Positions 10,905 to 23,866 are shown, counted from the stretch's first letter. The stretch: 64,000 nucleotides of DNA from Erythroxylum novogranatense (GCA_029891385.1 CM057230.1:53857414-53921413); one strand, 5' to 3'. Made by a program: numbers and translations. The notes: generated from the sequence alone by a model not told the origin.

Positions 10905-13900
10905 AAATGCAGACGTGAACTGATCCCGACTTCAAACTCTGACTCTCTTGCAGTAATCATACTCCCGTTTCACTAACGGGGTAATCTTCAATTCCTGAAA
11001 TATAATTGCAATGTTGGGTGAGTTTGCGAACTCAGTGAGAAACCATCATCGATGGTTCACTCAATTCATGCATATTAAATCAATTTACCAAATAATACAT
11101 ACAATCACATTTCTCAAATGTAAGGCGTTTCACCTTTAATACAATTCACATTGAACAGTTACATTTAAATGATGCACATGTGACACTTTCCATTTTCATT
11201 TCGTGGTTGTGACCGTGCGTCTGAAACTGTCCCAGTGACGGGCACATTGCGTTGAGCCTGCGACTCTGATAAACGTTGGGCCTAAATGCCCTGATATATT
11301 GAGCCAGTGGCTCTCAAATACGTTGGACCTGAGGTCCTGTGCGTTGAGCTTTAAGCTCTCATATACGTTGGGCGTGATATGCCCTGATACGGTGGCTGCT
11401 CCGGCCACAACTGCCTTTATCTGATCATGCCATTATGCATGAATGCATATGTTCCAATTCTCATTTACAATCATTTACAATCAATGTCATTTCCTATTCC
11501 TTCGGACCTTCGGTCCGGTATTTCAATCATATACATTTACAATTTATTGTATTGATGCATTTCCAGTCATTTACACACAATAGCACTTCAATATCAAATT
11601 CTAATATTTCGGACACTCATGATCCGAAATCAATCAAAATCAGACACACATATCCATCCATTATCTCCACATGGCATCAATGCATAAAATAGTAAACACA
11701 CATAGCTTGAGAAACCAACTAGGTTACTCACATATTACTTCCGAGCTAATGCCGGGAAGTTTCCGCCACGTCAGTTATCGAACGACGCTCCACTGGGGCC
11801 TCTATAAGAAGCAAAGAAGGTACGAGTCACTAACTATTCACTCCGAATGAATTACGGATGCACAATAGATGAAATATGCATGTTCATGAATTCCCGGCCC
11901 TAATCTCATTTTTTCCCATCAGAAAGTCCGTCTAAAAAATTAGAAACCTATTGGCACTGACGGTGCGCAATTTGGACCTCTATAGGTCCCCAATGTAATA
12001 AAACAGTGATTATACAGACTTTTACCCGGACCCACGTCAATTTCCCGTCCAAAAATTCCCAATTTCTCAGAAAATGAAATTAAATATTTACTGAATCCGA
12101 TGCCTCAAGAATCAGGTCAATCGGACGTCGAACGGAAAAGTTATTCACGAAGGAAACCAAAATTCAACAATTACTAGCCCTTATTTCCTTCTCTTTTTCC
12201 TGTTTTCCAACCTAAATTCAACCTATCATATCTCTTTCTACACATTTCAGAAGAATGCAATCTATACCTTGTTGGAAAGATAATGAAACCCTCTACAAGT
12301 TTCCTTTAGACCAGAAAAATCAATTTCACCCCTAAGGGTGTCAAAAGTCCCATTGAAGCTACTGCCCACACATTCACTTCCTAAAACAGAACAGTCATTG
12401 GAAATTCACTATCTTTCATTCTATTCAGTCAAAAATTATACAATAAATATGCTCATCAAGATCACAATGTTATCTACAACTTTCATGAAACAACCCAAAT
12501 TTCAATTCCCTTGCTAACTAGGTCAAATAATTCACTCAAGGTTGCTGTCCCTGAAATCACTCAATTTAAGCAGTAACTTTCTATCAATCATATCTCCCTG
12601 TATACAAGTCAAACAAATCACCACTTTATATCCCTGAAAAGATAAAATCCTCAAACTTCAATTCTTCCTGAAATAACCAGACTCCAATTCAGCCTCTAAC
12701 AGTTTCAAATCTGTTATGCAAGTTTCTGACCTAATCAGCACTTAACATCACAATGTAGGTTCAGATTTTGAAATTCCATATCTCCCACATCTGATTTCCA
12801 AAAAATTATAAGCCATATATAATTTTCAAGATCAATGTGTCATATAGAACTCTTCAGTACATTTCCAACTCCAATTCAATTCACAAAAATTACTAAAATT
12901 CTTTCAAATCCGAATGTGCACTAAATGTGCCAATCCAACTAGGTTTCAGTCAATGCATAAAAACAGCCAACACTCATCAGTCCATAACTCCTACTATACA
13001 TATCGAAAAATTAAAAAATCAGTGAGATTAGAAAGATAACTTAATAGGCTTCAATTTTCCATCTAATCCATTTATCCTAATTCCTTCTCAATTAATTCAT
13101 AAAAATTTGCAAAACTCAAGGGTATGATTTCGGGTACTGTTCATTCCAGTCATGAGCAGTAACTTTCCAAGCCAAATTTCACCCTCTTCAAGCTAACATT
13201 GGACAATGCCTATTTCACACAAAAATGTAGCTAACATCCCAAAGTTTAAGTGGCCATAATCCTTACCTCATTTGCATAACCACACAATTAGTTATACTCA
13301 AAAAAGTGGAATCAGTTAAAGCCCTAAATTTCCAGATTTGGTTCAATCTTAGTTTCTATCATTTCCAATGCCTTTAACACATCATTAAGCATCCAAATAA
13401 CACAAATCGGTTCTTATACCATTCATACACCATTCATACATATCCTAGGGCTAATACAAAAAAATTGATAGCACTCAATGTCTTAATTCCTATGCAAGAT
13501 TAGTCATCCATGTTCAATTCAAAATCAAGCCATAACCACTTCTATCCTACTTCTTTCAATTCATCCTTAACCTAGCTTTATACCCATCAATTCAAGCCAT
13601 TATAGACATCAATTTAATGCATCAAGAATCAAAATAAATGCACTCTAACTCTCATTAAATGCCTCTCCCTACCGTGGCATTAAAGTCATGCTAAAACATC
13701 ATTTAACACTTAAAGAAAATCACTTACCTATTAGCTTCCAATCCTTTCTTCTCTTCACTTTCTTCTTAACTACCCTTGCTAACCACTTCTTCTAATTCCA
13801 AGTAAAGACATCATCATCAATGCAAGCTAAGAACTTGATTTCATGAAAGAGCTTGTAAGGTTTTGGAGGAGGAGTTTTAAAATGAAAATCGATGAGGCTC

Positions 13901-14666
13901 ACCAAAAATGGGAAAGGAAGCTTTCGGATGGGTTAGCTAATAACTTGCTTTTCTCCAAGGAAAACCGATAGACACAAGTGAGAAACAATTAATGAAGACC
14001 ATAGTTGGCCAAATATGATTTGTTGATGGATTTAAAGAAAAGTCAAAGAAAACTTATTAATATACTTTAATCAAAGCCACTTTTCGGTTATAGACAAAAT
14101 AATTCATGCACTCATCTTCTTTTAGGCAACATCACCAAATAACAAGGATAAGAGGCATTTAATGAAGGTTTATGTTGGCAAAATCTCATTGGTCAAAGAT
14201 TTAAAGAAAAGTCAACTAATTATTTCTTTAATCCAGATCAAAAACTAACACAATCAACTCAATTGACCCCCATTTCAATCCCAAAATAATATACCCAATA
14301 ATATAGTGCCATTGGGTAGAAATTTTCACTATCGAAAATCGACCGGTTCTCCAATTGGCGATTTTTCCGGTCCGGGAATTTTCTCCGGAAAAATTCAGAA
14401 AAATTCCTTAAAATCCCTTAAAATAGAAAACAATTTATGGCGCACTCAGAATAATTTTCCAAATCCAAGAATCACGCTAATCCCAATAAAATTGTCTTAG
14501 ACACGAAAACCGGGAATGTCATGTATGCATGTACAGTAAGTTCATGTGCACAATTGCTACTGTGTATCAATCCTATTATGCATGAACAGTACTAATTATT
14601 CCCTATCAATCCCATCCTATGACAAATTTACTATTTTATCCTTCCAGTAGGGGGTGGGATGTTACA
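10905..14666 (-). repeat. Inverted E1-family LTR, truncated
   Basis: Read on the minus strand, this starts TGTAACATCCCACCCCC at 14666 and follows the E1 LTR with clear but lower similarity. It includes the ~190-bp repeat zone (about 12200-13300), the conserved box (about 12090-12150), the stem-loop array (11210-11400) and the hairpin near 11020-11060. It lacks the last part of the LTR terminus, being cut at the junction with E1. No internal region of its own is attached. It interrupts the 3' LTR of E2, so it is either a solo LTR or the visible end of an element whose rest was displaced by E1. Confidence 0.75.
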
Positions 14667-14813
14667 TATAACCATAATTCATACTTAAGATTTCCCAACT
14701 CATATCTTTACATAATTCACATTTCCTCATCTATAACACAAAGTATATACACAACACTCATATACTTTCATTTTCATATTTCTAATTTTCGCTTCAAGGT
14801 TCGGGGTCCAACA
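14667..14813 (-). repeat. E2: start of the 3' LTR
   Basis: On the minus strand this begins TGTTGGACCCCGAA at 14813 and runs to the inverted E1-family LTR. The terminus matches the outer end of E2's right LTR (TGTTGGGCCCC, ending at 31141) and the E4 LTR start (TGTTAGACCCCG). The continuation has been displaced by the inserted LTR. Confidence 0.7.
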
Positions 14814-15786
14814 CTTCCAATAAAGGAAGATAAACTGTCTGAACATGAGCAATGGAAGACTTCCTACTCAATGCATCAGCCACTACATTCGCTTTGCCTG
14901 GATGGTACTCAATCAACAAATCATAATCCTTGAGTAACTCAATCCACCTTCTCTGTCTCAAATTCAATTCCTTCTGGCTCAGTAAGTACTTGAGACTCTT
15001 GTGATCAGTAAAGATCCTTGTTTGAATCCCATAAAGATAATGCCTTCAAATCTTCAAGGCAATGATCACTGCTGCCAACTCCAAATCATGAGTCGGGTAA
15101 TTCAACTCATACGGCTTCAGTTTCCTTGAAGCATATGTTATCACCCTGTCTCTTTGCATCAATACACAACCTAGACCCTTCCTCGAAGCGTCACTATACA
15201 CTGTATAGCCCTCATCACCAGAAGGCAAAATCAGCACTGGAGCACTTGTCAACCTGTGCTTGAGCTCCTCAAAGCTCTTCTGGCACTCATCAGTCCAGAT
15301 AAACTTCTGATTCTTCCTCAATAGCTTGGTCATCGGAGCAGCTATAGTATCCATCCCCAGAATAACATCTAACCCTCTTAGGTCTAGCGGTAGTAAGTCC
15401 GCTACCAATCTAGCACCATTAATGAAAAGCTTACACTGCTCATATACCTGACTGATCACCACATTCCTCCCTAGAGGAGTACTAACAATCAAAGGTCTAT
15501 CCAAAGGCACAGAATTCACACCATGTAATGCTATGCTTGTAGAAACAAATGAATGCGTGGAACCAGAATCAATCAAAACAAATATTGCTGAATCAAATAA
15601 CTGAGCCATACCCGTGACAACCTCAGGTGCAGCTGCAGCTTCCTCCCTAGTCATGGCAAACACTCTTGCCGGTGCCTGACCCTTTGGCCTTCCTGGAGGA
15701 ATAGCCTTCCTTGAAGTCCCAGAGCTGCCTACCTCAGTAACTGGCCTGGTTCCCACTGTTTCTGCACGCCTTGGAACTTGAAACTA
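14814..15786 (-). pseudogene. E2 pol remnant: protease fused to RNase H, deleted RT and integrase
   Basis: A minus-strand frame at 15046-15756 starts inside the protease (active site [10 protein letters not shown]) and runs to V-I-L-G-M-D. It then jumps directly to the segment that follows the RT palm ([12 protein letters not shown]) and into RNase H (Y-S-D-A-S-R-K-G). The polymerase core, including the F-I-D-D motif, is therefore missing; compare E4, where about 950 nt lie between the same points. The frame stops at 15046-15048 where related elements have Trp, but homology continues through the RNase H end to about 14814 and then meets the LTR start directly, so integrase, chromodomain and PPT are also gone. 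E2 can only have moved with help from another element. Confidence 0.85.
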
Positions 15787-16919
15787 CGACCCCTCTTGTC
15801 TCGGTGCCTGTGGACAATTCTTGGCTATATGTCCCTTCTCTCCACATCTAAAACAAGCTCCAAGTAATTTAAGACACTCTCCCTGGTGATGTTTCCCACA
15901 CTGATCACATAAGGGATTGGTGAACCAGCTCTTTCCTGCTCTTCCTGTGCCTCCTGCATTAGAGACTTGCCCTGATACTGCCCTCACCTGCTTGTTCCTG
16001 GTAACTCCACTCCTGCCCACTTCACTCTGACTATAAGAGCTCCTCGTGCTCCTCTCAGGCATAGGAGCACTAGCACCCTTCTTGAAAGTCTGCTCCCTGT
16101 TCCTCCTCTTCCACCTTTTCATTTCGATATTCTCGGTTTCTCACTGGAGCGGCATCCATCAATTCTTTGGTAGTCACAGAAATTGTGGATTAGGACTTTC
16201 TCCTTGATCCCCAAGTGAAGACCTCCCTCAAACTTACGGCACTTGTCTTCTTCTATCGCCACAATGTTGGCTGCATATCGAGAAAGCTGTGTGAACTTTA
16301 GCTCGTACTCGCTCACACTCATGTCTCTCTGAGTGAGGTTCAGAAATTTCCTGGCCTTATCTTGCACATAGACTCTGGAGAGATACTTCTTTCTGAACAC
16401 TTCCACAAAGTCTCTCCATGTCAGCACCGAAGGAACAACTTGACTGTGAGGCACTGATTCTCACCAATGCAGTGCATCTCCCTGCAACAAACTGACTGCA
16501 TAGTCTAACTTGTCCTCATCTGAGTATTTCATCTGTACTAGAACCCTCTCAGTCCTCTTCAACCAAGCTTTAGTCTCTTCTAGATTAGTCGTCCCACTGA
16601 AATCCACAGCTCCAAACTTACGGAGCTTGTCATACTACCCACTCCTGTCTACTGGAGCTTGCATCGACATTTGAGATCTCTGACCCATGGCATACGTAAA
16701 AGCTTGAGCAAAGGCTTGAAAGAAACTCGGATCCATGGGATTTCCCTGAGGCATAGGAGGAGGCGGAGGAGGCACTTCTTGTTGCAAGCTAGGTGCCTCA
16801 GAAATAGGAGCAGAATGTGTCCCAGCATCCTGTGGAATATGGGATTCATCCGTGCTCCCCTGATGAGAATGAGATCGAGCCATAGCTCCTCGAGTTCTCT
16901 TTCGAGGTGGCATGTTCAC
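15784..16919 (-). pseudogene. E2 gag remnant with CCHC zinc knuckle
   Basis: Translation starts at 16919 (M-N-M-P-P-R-K-R-T-R-G) on the minus strand. The Pro-rich N-terminus and a gag core (Y-A-V-S-L-L-Q-G-D-A-L-H-W, then L-T-Q-R-D-M-S-V-S-E-Y) are followed by a basic region and a zinc knuckle pair (C-D-Q-C-G-K-H-H-Q-G-E-C and C-F-R-C-G-E-K-G-H). Stops at 16635-16637, near 16455 and at 15784-15786, and a frameshift near 16120-16150, break it. The stops sit where relatives have Gln or Trp codons, so each can arise by a single C-to-T or G-to-A transition. It is one frame with the pol remnant downstream. Confidence 0.85.
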
Positions 16920-17050
16920 TCCTTCAATATAAAACCATTGAAAACTTTAGTTCAAGTAAAACAATTCCCAAAGCAAACAAAAATAGTTCAAATCATGTAA
17001 AACAGTGTAAGTCCTTGAAAGCAATGTCATGCAGCCCTAGATCAAAACCT

Positions 17051-17066
17051 AGGGGCTCTGATACCA
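17051..17066 (-). promoter_or_regulatory. E2 primer-binding site (initiator tRNA-Met)
   Basis: On the minus strand TGGTATCAGAGCCCCT lies five bases after the LTR terminus at 17072. It confirms minus orientation and places the 5' LTR on the right. Confidence 0.85.
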
Positions 17067-17071
17067 CAACA

Positions 17072-18999
17072 TGTTGGACCCCGTTTCCGGAGCCCAACAT
17101 CGGACATGAGAGCGTGGTGCTTGATGCGTGAGGTGAAATATATATAGAACAATTCTTGGTAGCTCAATAGGCCCACCGAGAACACACTTGAAAACTTGCT
17201 TTCATTTATGTGACACAAACACATCCATAAATCATTAATATCCAAAAGATGAGTTTTACAAAGCTTTAATAACATTGCAAACCAAATTACATTCTTTGAG
17301 TTCAAGAGCCAAAATACAAAAATACCCTTAAACCAATAAAACTTGAAATGTAACTAAAGCCTTGACTTTCAAGAGTAAAACTTGCAAATACATAAACATA
17401 ACAAAAAGGGAGTGCTGCCATAACTCGTGACTCACTCGGTCTCTTGCTCGTCACCTGAATGGGGGAGATAGAGGGGGTGAGATATAAAGCTTGTTGGAAC
17501 ATATTCATAATATAGAAATAAGCAAAAATATACAAAAATAACTCATTGTCGTGGTACTTGTTGAAATCATAGCAATTGAGCATGCATGAGTCATTGTCTT
17601 GAAAAATGCTTGATTCTTGAACAATTCATGATGCATGAAACATAATAACCGATCATAATCACATAACATAACATAACATGATGGTTTGAGTTAGTCCCTG
17701 ATTCATGACGTACTACACATTCCCATCGGAATGATTATGTGTAGACGTAGTTTCGTGAGAGAATTCTTGTGAGAAACCCGGTGCCACTTGCGAGCAGGCG
17801 GGAGAAGCCTTTTCGTGAGTCAATGTGCACTTGACTGTTCGTGAGGGACATACCGCAAACCCACATAAATATGCATGATTCATGCTCTTGTAAACTTGTT
17901 TGCCAAACTAGCACTTGCTTGTAAACTTGCTTGTCATATATTTCGTAAAACATGATTTCATGTACATGTATTCTTGAAAGGAGAACACCCCTTTTTGAAA
18001 ACCTTGTTAATAATCATGAATGAAAATCATATAGCAAGATATAATCATTTCACAATGGCATGTAATGCAATCATTGATGATGCAATTTAAAGCATTAAAT
18101 CTTTCTTGATTTGAACAAAACAATGAGTAACTTATTTACTCTATTATAAACATGAACCCACCTTGGAATTCTTGCTTAAAACTTTCTTAGGAATGTCTTT
18201 CCTCTTGTTCCTCTTGCTCCTCTTGCCTCACTTGATTTCCTTAACCAAACAACCAAATTCCAATAAATTTGGTGTAGAAATCGGAAAGTCATACTTTAGC
18301 AGTTCAAACTATAACTTATTATGAAACATAAATTCTATGCTCAACTTCCATCCGAAATTGTATATCCTCAAAGACTGAATCAGAAATTCATTTCTTCACA
18401 AAACCTGTAGCCCTATGTCTCTAGTTTACAACGCAAAAAGAATCATCTCATTTGGACATCTACATCAAAAGTTATGCCCAAAATACCAAAGCATGTCGCC
18501 GTAGGAAATTGGCCGCTCGCCGCGGCGAGAAGCTGGAGTGTGCCGCGGCGAGCTCATCTGCAGGCCGTGACGTGCGACGGCGTAAACCTCCCGAAACTTA
18601 ATTTTTCCACTCTTCTCAACCATAATCCTCCCATATTTCAATTATAAACACATCTAAACATTAAAACACCTCTAATACTTCATTTCTAACCTCAAAATCA
18701 TTCATAACAACAATATGATCATCAACCCTAAAAGATCTAACCCTTTTTCCATAAACTTTGAAACAACCGATTCCTACTCATGCTAAGCTATTCTAGGGTT
18801 TCATCTAACCCAAAACAAAAAGGAAAACATCATACTTACTTGTTAGAGCTTCGATTCCTTCGAAATCTCCAAGGATTATAAAACCCTAATTTCTCTTCTT
18901 CTCCCTTAAACCACCAACGACCCTCTCTTCTTTCTCCCTTCACTTTCACTCTTTCTTTCTTTCTAATTTCCCTACTCTCACTAATCATACAAATGTCCA
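17072..18999 (-). repeat. E2 5' LTR, inner part
   Basis: LTR sequence from the terminus (GGGGTCCAACA on the minus strand) up to the insertion point of E3. Together with 30923-31141 it gives about 2150 bp, close to the 2247-bp E4 LTR, and the joined ends align in order with the E4 LTR start. It contains a GC-rich palindrome patch at 18494-18580 (CGCCGCGGCGAG) beside a conserved box at about 18425-18480 whose minus-strand reading is like CATAACTTTT...GATGATT. The AT-rich remainder holds no supported gene. Confidence 0.8.
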
Positions 19000-21734
19000 T
19001 GAGCGCCCTCTCATCGTAAGATACACATCGGGAAACCCGAAGGTCGCTCCGATACAAATCCCACGATGAAGGTGCACCACCAGAACATTTCCCAATAATA
19101 TCCACATGGCATCGCAATAATTTAAAACCATAACATAACACAATATCAGAAACCGCTAAATTTTAAAATCATAATATCAATCTGATAAAGTCATCCAGCA
19201 ACAGAATAGACAAGTCTATCAGTCCCCTAAACAAAACCAAAAAGGAAACTGATACAAACATCTATCTAAGTCATCCTCAAAATCCAACCCAATGACCGAC
19301 ACATGTGCCATCGCTTCTCCCGCCAAAGACGCCGCACGGTAGAAAAGGCTATCTTGAGCTAGGGTCTACTCTATCATCTGAAAAATAGGTTGCAATTTTG
19401 GGTGAGTTTGCCAACTCGATGAAAACCATCATCGATGGTTCACTCAAATCATGCATTACGCAAATTAAATAAAGACGCAACGCAGTAGTATTCAATTAAC
19501 GGTATTATATATAACGATTTACGATGTCTATAACGGTTTGCAATGGTTTACAACGATTATGCGATGTCGGTAACAATATTACGAAGAGCATAGAACAGAT
19601 TCTGATAAATCATGGTATCACACGATTCGATAATCATCACACAATTTGGCAATTCAATCACCATGTATATAATGCATATGAGACTCTTTCCGATTATTGA
19701 TGATTGTGCCCAAGTGCTCGATCGGTGTTCGATGGGGGCGCGTGTGATTTCTCCCTGCTAGGCCCGTCGATCAAATATTAGAGCTCGAGGCTCTTTTCGG
19801 TGATATTAGCAACTTGGGATCGTCCATTATCGATCATGCATTTATGCATGCGATGCGATGTTCGATAATTTACGGTGTATGGCTATAAGCCCGAAGATTG
19901 CGATATTCGATGTCGCTATGATATGGCTATAAAGCCCGATATTCGATCTCGGTATCACGTAATGATGCGGTTCGATTCGGTAAAAGCATGCAATTCAATC
20001 AATACATGCCAAGAATCATACGATAGTCATACAATTCATCTTTGCATGTAATTCATGTAGAGCATGTAAGCAATCGAATTTGAGAAACCAACTAGGTTAC
20101 TCACCGTAACTTCCGAAGCTCGCTCGAAGTTCCAAGAATATCCGTGGAACGACGATCCAACGCGCCTCTATAACATAAAAATACGGTCCATTACTAGATG
20201 CTCAATTAAACCATTCAGTAATGCATATGTCTTAGTGAGATGATGTACAATGCATGTTCACGATTTTCCCGGCGCTAAAACCCAATTTATAACTCTTATA
20301 TCCCAATCTAACGCTTCGCTCAATTGATCGACAATAACTGATCCAATCCTATAATTCGGTTCAATTTCCTCAATTCATAATCCCTATAGTAATTTCCTAT
20401 CCATCGGGTCAAAACCTCTATTGAAAATCCCAATTAAACTCCAATTGTCTCAATTCAGTATTTAGGTCACACTATAAACCATAATCGACCTTATTCTCTA
20501 TAAATCAATGTCACTTAAATTAATTCTAATTCCTATAATTATCCTCAATTGTATACCTCTTTCTCTAGTTCATAACGAATCAGGAATCACCTCAATCGGA
20601 GGTCTATACCATAAATTATGCCCAATATACTAACAATCATCCCTTTAGAATTGCCATCTTCGCCGCGACCTATGTCCGCTCGTCTGCGATATCTGATCGC
20701 TTTTGCCATGGCGTCGTCCTCTTCGCCGCTAAATGTGACATAAGTTTAAGGCTCGTCATGACGTATCCCGGCGCTTCGCCACCATCATGACGAGCGCCAT
20801 GGGCGAGAAGACGCCAGACGTCGCGACGTGCGACCGCGCCACCTTCTTCTCCGATCGATTTTTCGCTATTAATGCTATTTAAAACCTCCATTAACACTCT
20901 AACCACTCAATCTAACCCAATAAATGCCATAACTGCTAGAAACAACTACTAATAACAACAATAAAGCCTTAACAACTTACCAATCAAAGATCAAAGCCAC
21001 AAATCACCGTAAACCCTAAATCTTTCAAAATCAACGATTAATCCACTCCAAATCCTTCTCAACCTTCAACAATCACAATAAATCACTTAGCCTAGCATAA
21101 TAAGAGGGAAACCACATGAAAGATCGAAGAATCCTTACCTATGGAGGAAATCGAAATCACCGTGGAGAAGAGGAAGAAGAAAAACGTTAATGCCTTAGGT
21201 AACTTTCCCAAATCTCAAACCTAGGCTATATATAGACTTAAGTCTTCAAATCAGTCCAAATTTTCGTCTTCAGTTACCAATGGTTTAACATTTTTATTTC
21301 CTATCAGTATAACCCTAATATTTCCTTTGCCATTAGACAATTATTTCGGTACTATACAGTCAATCAGTATGTCACTCCAAAATTTTCGATCTGGGCATTT
21401 TCTCCCGAATTTCCCGAAAATTTCCTACAAGTCACTATCAGATGCCAATCACTCTTAGACTATTCTAAATCAGTCATTCGGGCTCACTTACTCTTAATTC
21501 CTCAATCAATTTCAGTCCAGTCAGTTCAGTCAGTTCACAATCCAATCAGTTCTTACTCACAATTAAATGCCGGAAAATCATGAATGCATGTACCCATGTA
21601 TAAATGCATATGTAAGAAACCAGTTCCTCTATAATTAGAGGCCATTAGCATGCTCAGTCAGTGAATGCAGTGGAATCTATTAGTCTAACCCAGTATTACC
21701 ATAATACCCTTGCTAACAGTAACGGGATGTTATA
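19000..21734 (-). repeat. E3 3' LTR (left copy)
   Basis: About 2735 bp matching the right LTR (28122-30922) along its whole length. The outer half (20200-21734) is almost identical to the right copy. The inner half (19300-20170) differs again and again by CGAT or CGGT where the right copy has CAGT. A stretch at about 20660-20840 also differs by indels in a GC-rich palindrome patch. The terminus at 21734 reads TGTTATA in place of TGTTACA. No gene; short frames such as 20670-20906 lie in the palindrome patch. Confidence 0.85.
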
Positions 21735-22158
21735 ATTCACCACTCCTAATTAAAATTTCGTCCTCGAAATTTAATACCTGTTCGATCGAATAAATGAGGA
21801 TACTGACTCCTCATATGCTCCTCAGTCTCCCATGTAGCTTCCTCAGAAGAGTGGTTCTTTCAAAGGACTTTCACCAATGGAATTACCCTGTTCCTCAGTT
21901 GCTTGACCCGTGATCCAATAATCTGTACCGGCTCCTTAACATAGGTCAAATCACTAGCTACCTCAATCTCCTGAGCTGGGATCACATGCATCGGGTCTGA
22001 ACGGTACCGTCGGAGCATACTAACATGAAACACGTCATGCATCTGGGACATCTTACTCGGTAATGCCAGTCTGTAAGCCAACGGTCCTATCCTCTCAAGG
22101 ATCTCATACGGACCGATATACCGAGGGCTCAACTTGCCCTTACGGCCAAACCTCAGTA
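21735..22158 (-). pseudogene. E3 integrase C-terminus, chromodomain and PPT
   Basis: A minus-strand frame from 22132 reads S-P-R-Y-I-G-P-Y-E-I-L-E-R-I-G-P-L-A-Y and D-V-F-H-V-S-M-L-R-R-Y, the standard end of a plant chromovirus integrase. Past a TGA at about 21858, where E4 has TGG, the frame continues as a chromodomain (E-E-A-T-W-E...Y-P-H-L-F) to F-R-G-R-N-F. A purine-rich stretch (AGGAGTGGTGAA) precedes the LTR. The chromodomain places E3 among chromoviruses and is thought to guide integration into heterochromatin. Confidence 0.85.
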
Positions 22159-22166
22159 CTCCTTTC

Positions 22167-23866
22167 TAGGGGTGTTCATGGTAGGGTAACCTGACCCGTT
22201 TATAAATAACCTGAACCTGAACCTGAAAGTCAGGTTCAGCAATTTCACGAACCTAAACCTGAACCTGAACCTAAAGAACCTATAGGATTGGTTAACCTAT
22301 TTTCAAGTTCGGTTCTCAGGGTAACCAGGACCTATTCATATCAATATATATGATAAAAATTATAAAAAAAATTGGTGAAAAATATAAATTATTCATAAAA
22401 GTATGCATATAAAATTCATCAAAGATTAATCCAATATGTTAAACCAAAACAAAGTAAAAATAAGCCAAACAATGTCTTATAAAAGATCCATACTAGAAAA
22501 AAAGATAAAATATTAAACAATTATTCTTTGAATAGAATGGTAGGATGATTCACTGTTATACATGAAGCCACATCTATAGAAAATAAAAAATAAAAAGAGT
22601 TAGACTCTTTATTTCTTTTAATTGAAAAAGAATTTTTATTTATTTGTATATTAAAATAAGGTAAAGTAAATTAGATTGCTGATTCAATTTGTTCAAGTTT
22701 TCAAGTCTCTCTTCCACGTAAAGAGGAGCTGTGATTTTCTCAACTAATCTTATCTACAAACAAGAGTCTCCACCATCTTTGGAGTAAGAGAGTTACGAAA
22801 TGAATCAAGCACTCGACCTCTTGTACTAAAAGCTGACTCAGATGCAATAGTGAGGGAACAAACTGCTCTACTAGATCTCATTGATTAAAAATAATAATAA
22901 AATTATTCTTCTAACATTATTAAATCTTATTTTATCATGTTAAAATAAATAATAATAATAATAAACTAATAAGCACAAAAGTATCATTCTTCTTATTGTA
23001 ACTTAGTGTAAAAATGCAATTAATATCATAGTTAAAACTTCAAATATTATATTATAAAAAGCGCGTAGTATAAAAAAATACAATCTTATAGTCTATTACT
23101 AAATCAACTCATTTTTATTTTTTCTAATAAATAAAACTATGTTTGTATTTATACAAGACAATATTATTATATTCTTATTATTTATTAGCAACTATATTAT
23201 ATATTTTAAGAATCGGTATTACTTGCTAGTTTAATGTTTATAATATCTCATGAATATCTAAACTATTATATATGCCTTAAAAACTAAAATTGTAGGATTT
23301 TTAATAAATGTGTTTTACATTAATTTCTTTAATTAATCTCTAAATGATTATATTATTTTAGTCAATGAATGTTTTTATTAATAGTTTAATACTTGATCAA
23401 TAACTTTGACACATATTAATTACTATTTGAAGTAGAAGTATTGAGTGTTATGCATTAGTTGTTACTTATAATAGCAATGTTTAATATTAACATTTAATAA
23501 CATAGAAGTAAAGTAGTTTTTTTCTTTTCTTTTTTTTCACTCGAGAATTCATATAGTAAATACTAGTAAATTTGTTATTATTGATATCATCTTAAATTGT
23601 ATCTAAATATATGATAGTTTTTTTAGGAATTGCAGGTTCAGGTTTAAACTTACGCTTATAAATCAGGTTCGGTTCGGTTAACTGCTATAGGTGCGGTTTA
23701 GGTTCGGTTAACCTAGAACATGAAGTTAAAACTCGAACTGAACCATGAACCTGATTTTTCAGTTTGGTTCGAACCAACCTAAACTTCGAGTTCAGTTAAC
23801 CTTATTTGAGTTCGGTTCATGCGGTTCAGTCCGGTTTATGTGTTCATGGATTTTTTGAACACCCTA
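22167..23866 (-). mobile_element. hAT transposon, non-autonomous, inside E3 integrase
   Basis: 1700 bp with terminal inverted repeats TAGGGGTGTTCA and TGAACACCCTA (one base shorter on the right). Subterminal zones are packed with degenerate direct repeats of AACCTGAACC on the left (about 22205-22280) and the complementary GGTTCGGTTAAC type on the right (23640-23830), as expected for transposase-binding sites. The interior is AT-rich; the only coding trace is the C-terminal transposase segment listed separately. With most of the transposase gone it would need an active relative to move. Confidence 0.93.
22750..22863 (-). pseudogene. hAT transposase C-terminal dimerisation remnant
   Basis: A minus-strand frame of 37 codons ends at a TAA (22750-22752). 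It reads T-I-A-S-E-S-A-F-S-T-R-G-R-V-L-D, then S-F-R-N-S-L-T-P and V-E-T-L-V-C. The A-S-E-S-A-F-S core and downstream L/I-x-P...V-x-x-L-x-C pattern are diagnostic of the hAT dimerisation domain found in Ac-like and RICESLEEPER-type proteins. The BED zinc finger and catalytic domain upstream are not recognisable. Confidence 0.88.

Noticed and set aside
20670..20906. Small gene rich in Ala and Arg in the left E3 LTR
   Set aside because: The right LTR copy (29776-30103) has a different frame because of indels, so it is not conserved; it is LTR sequence.
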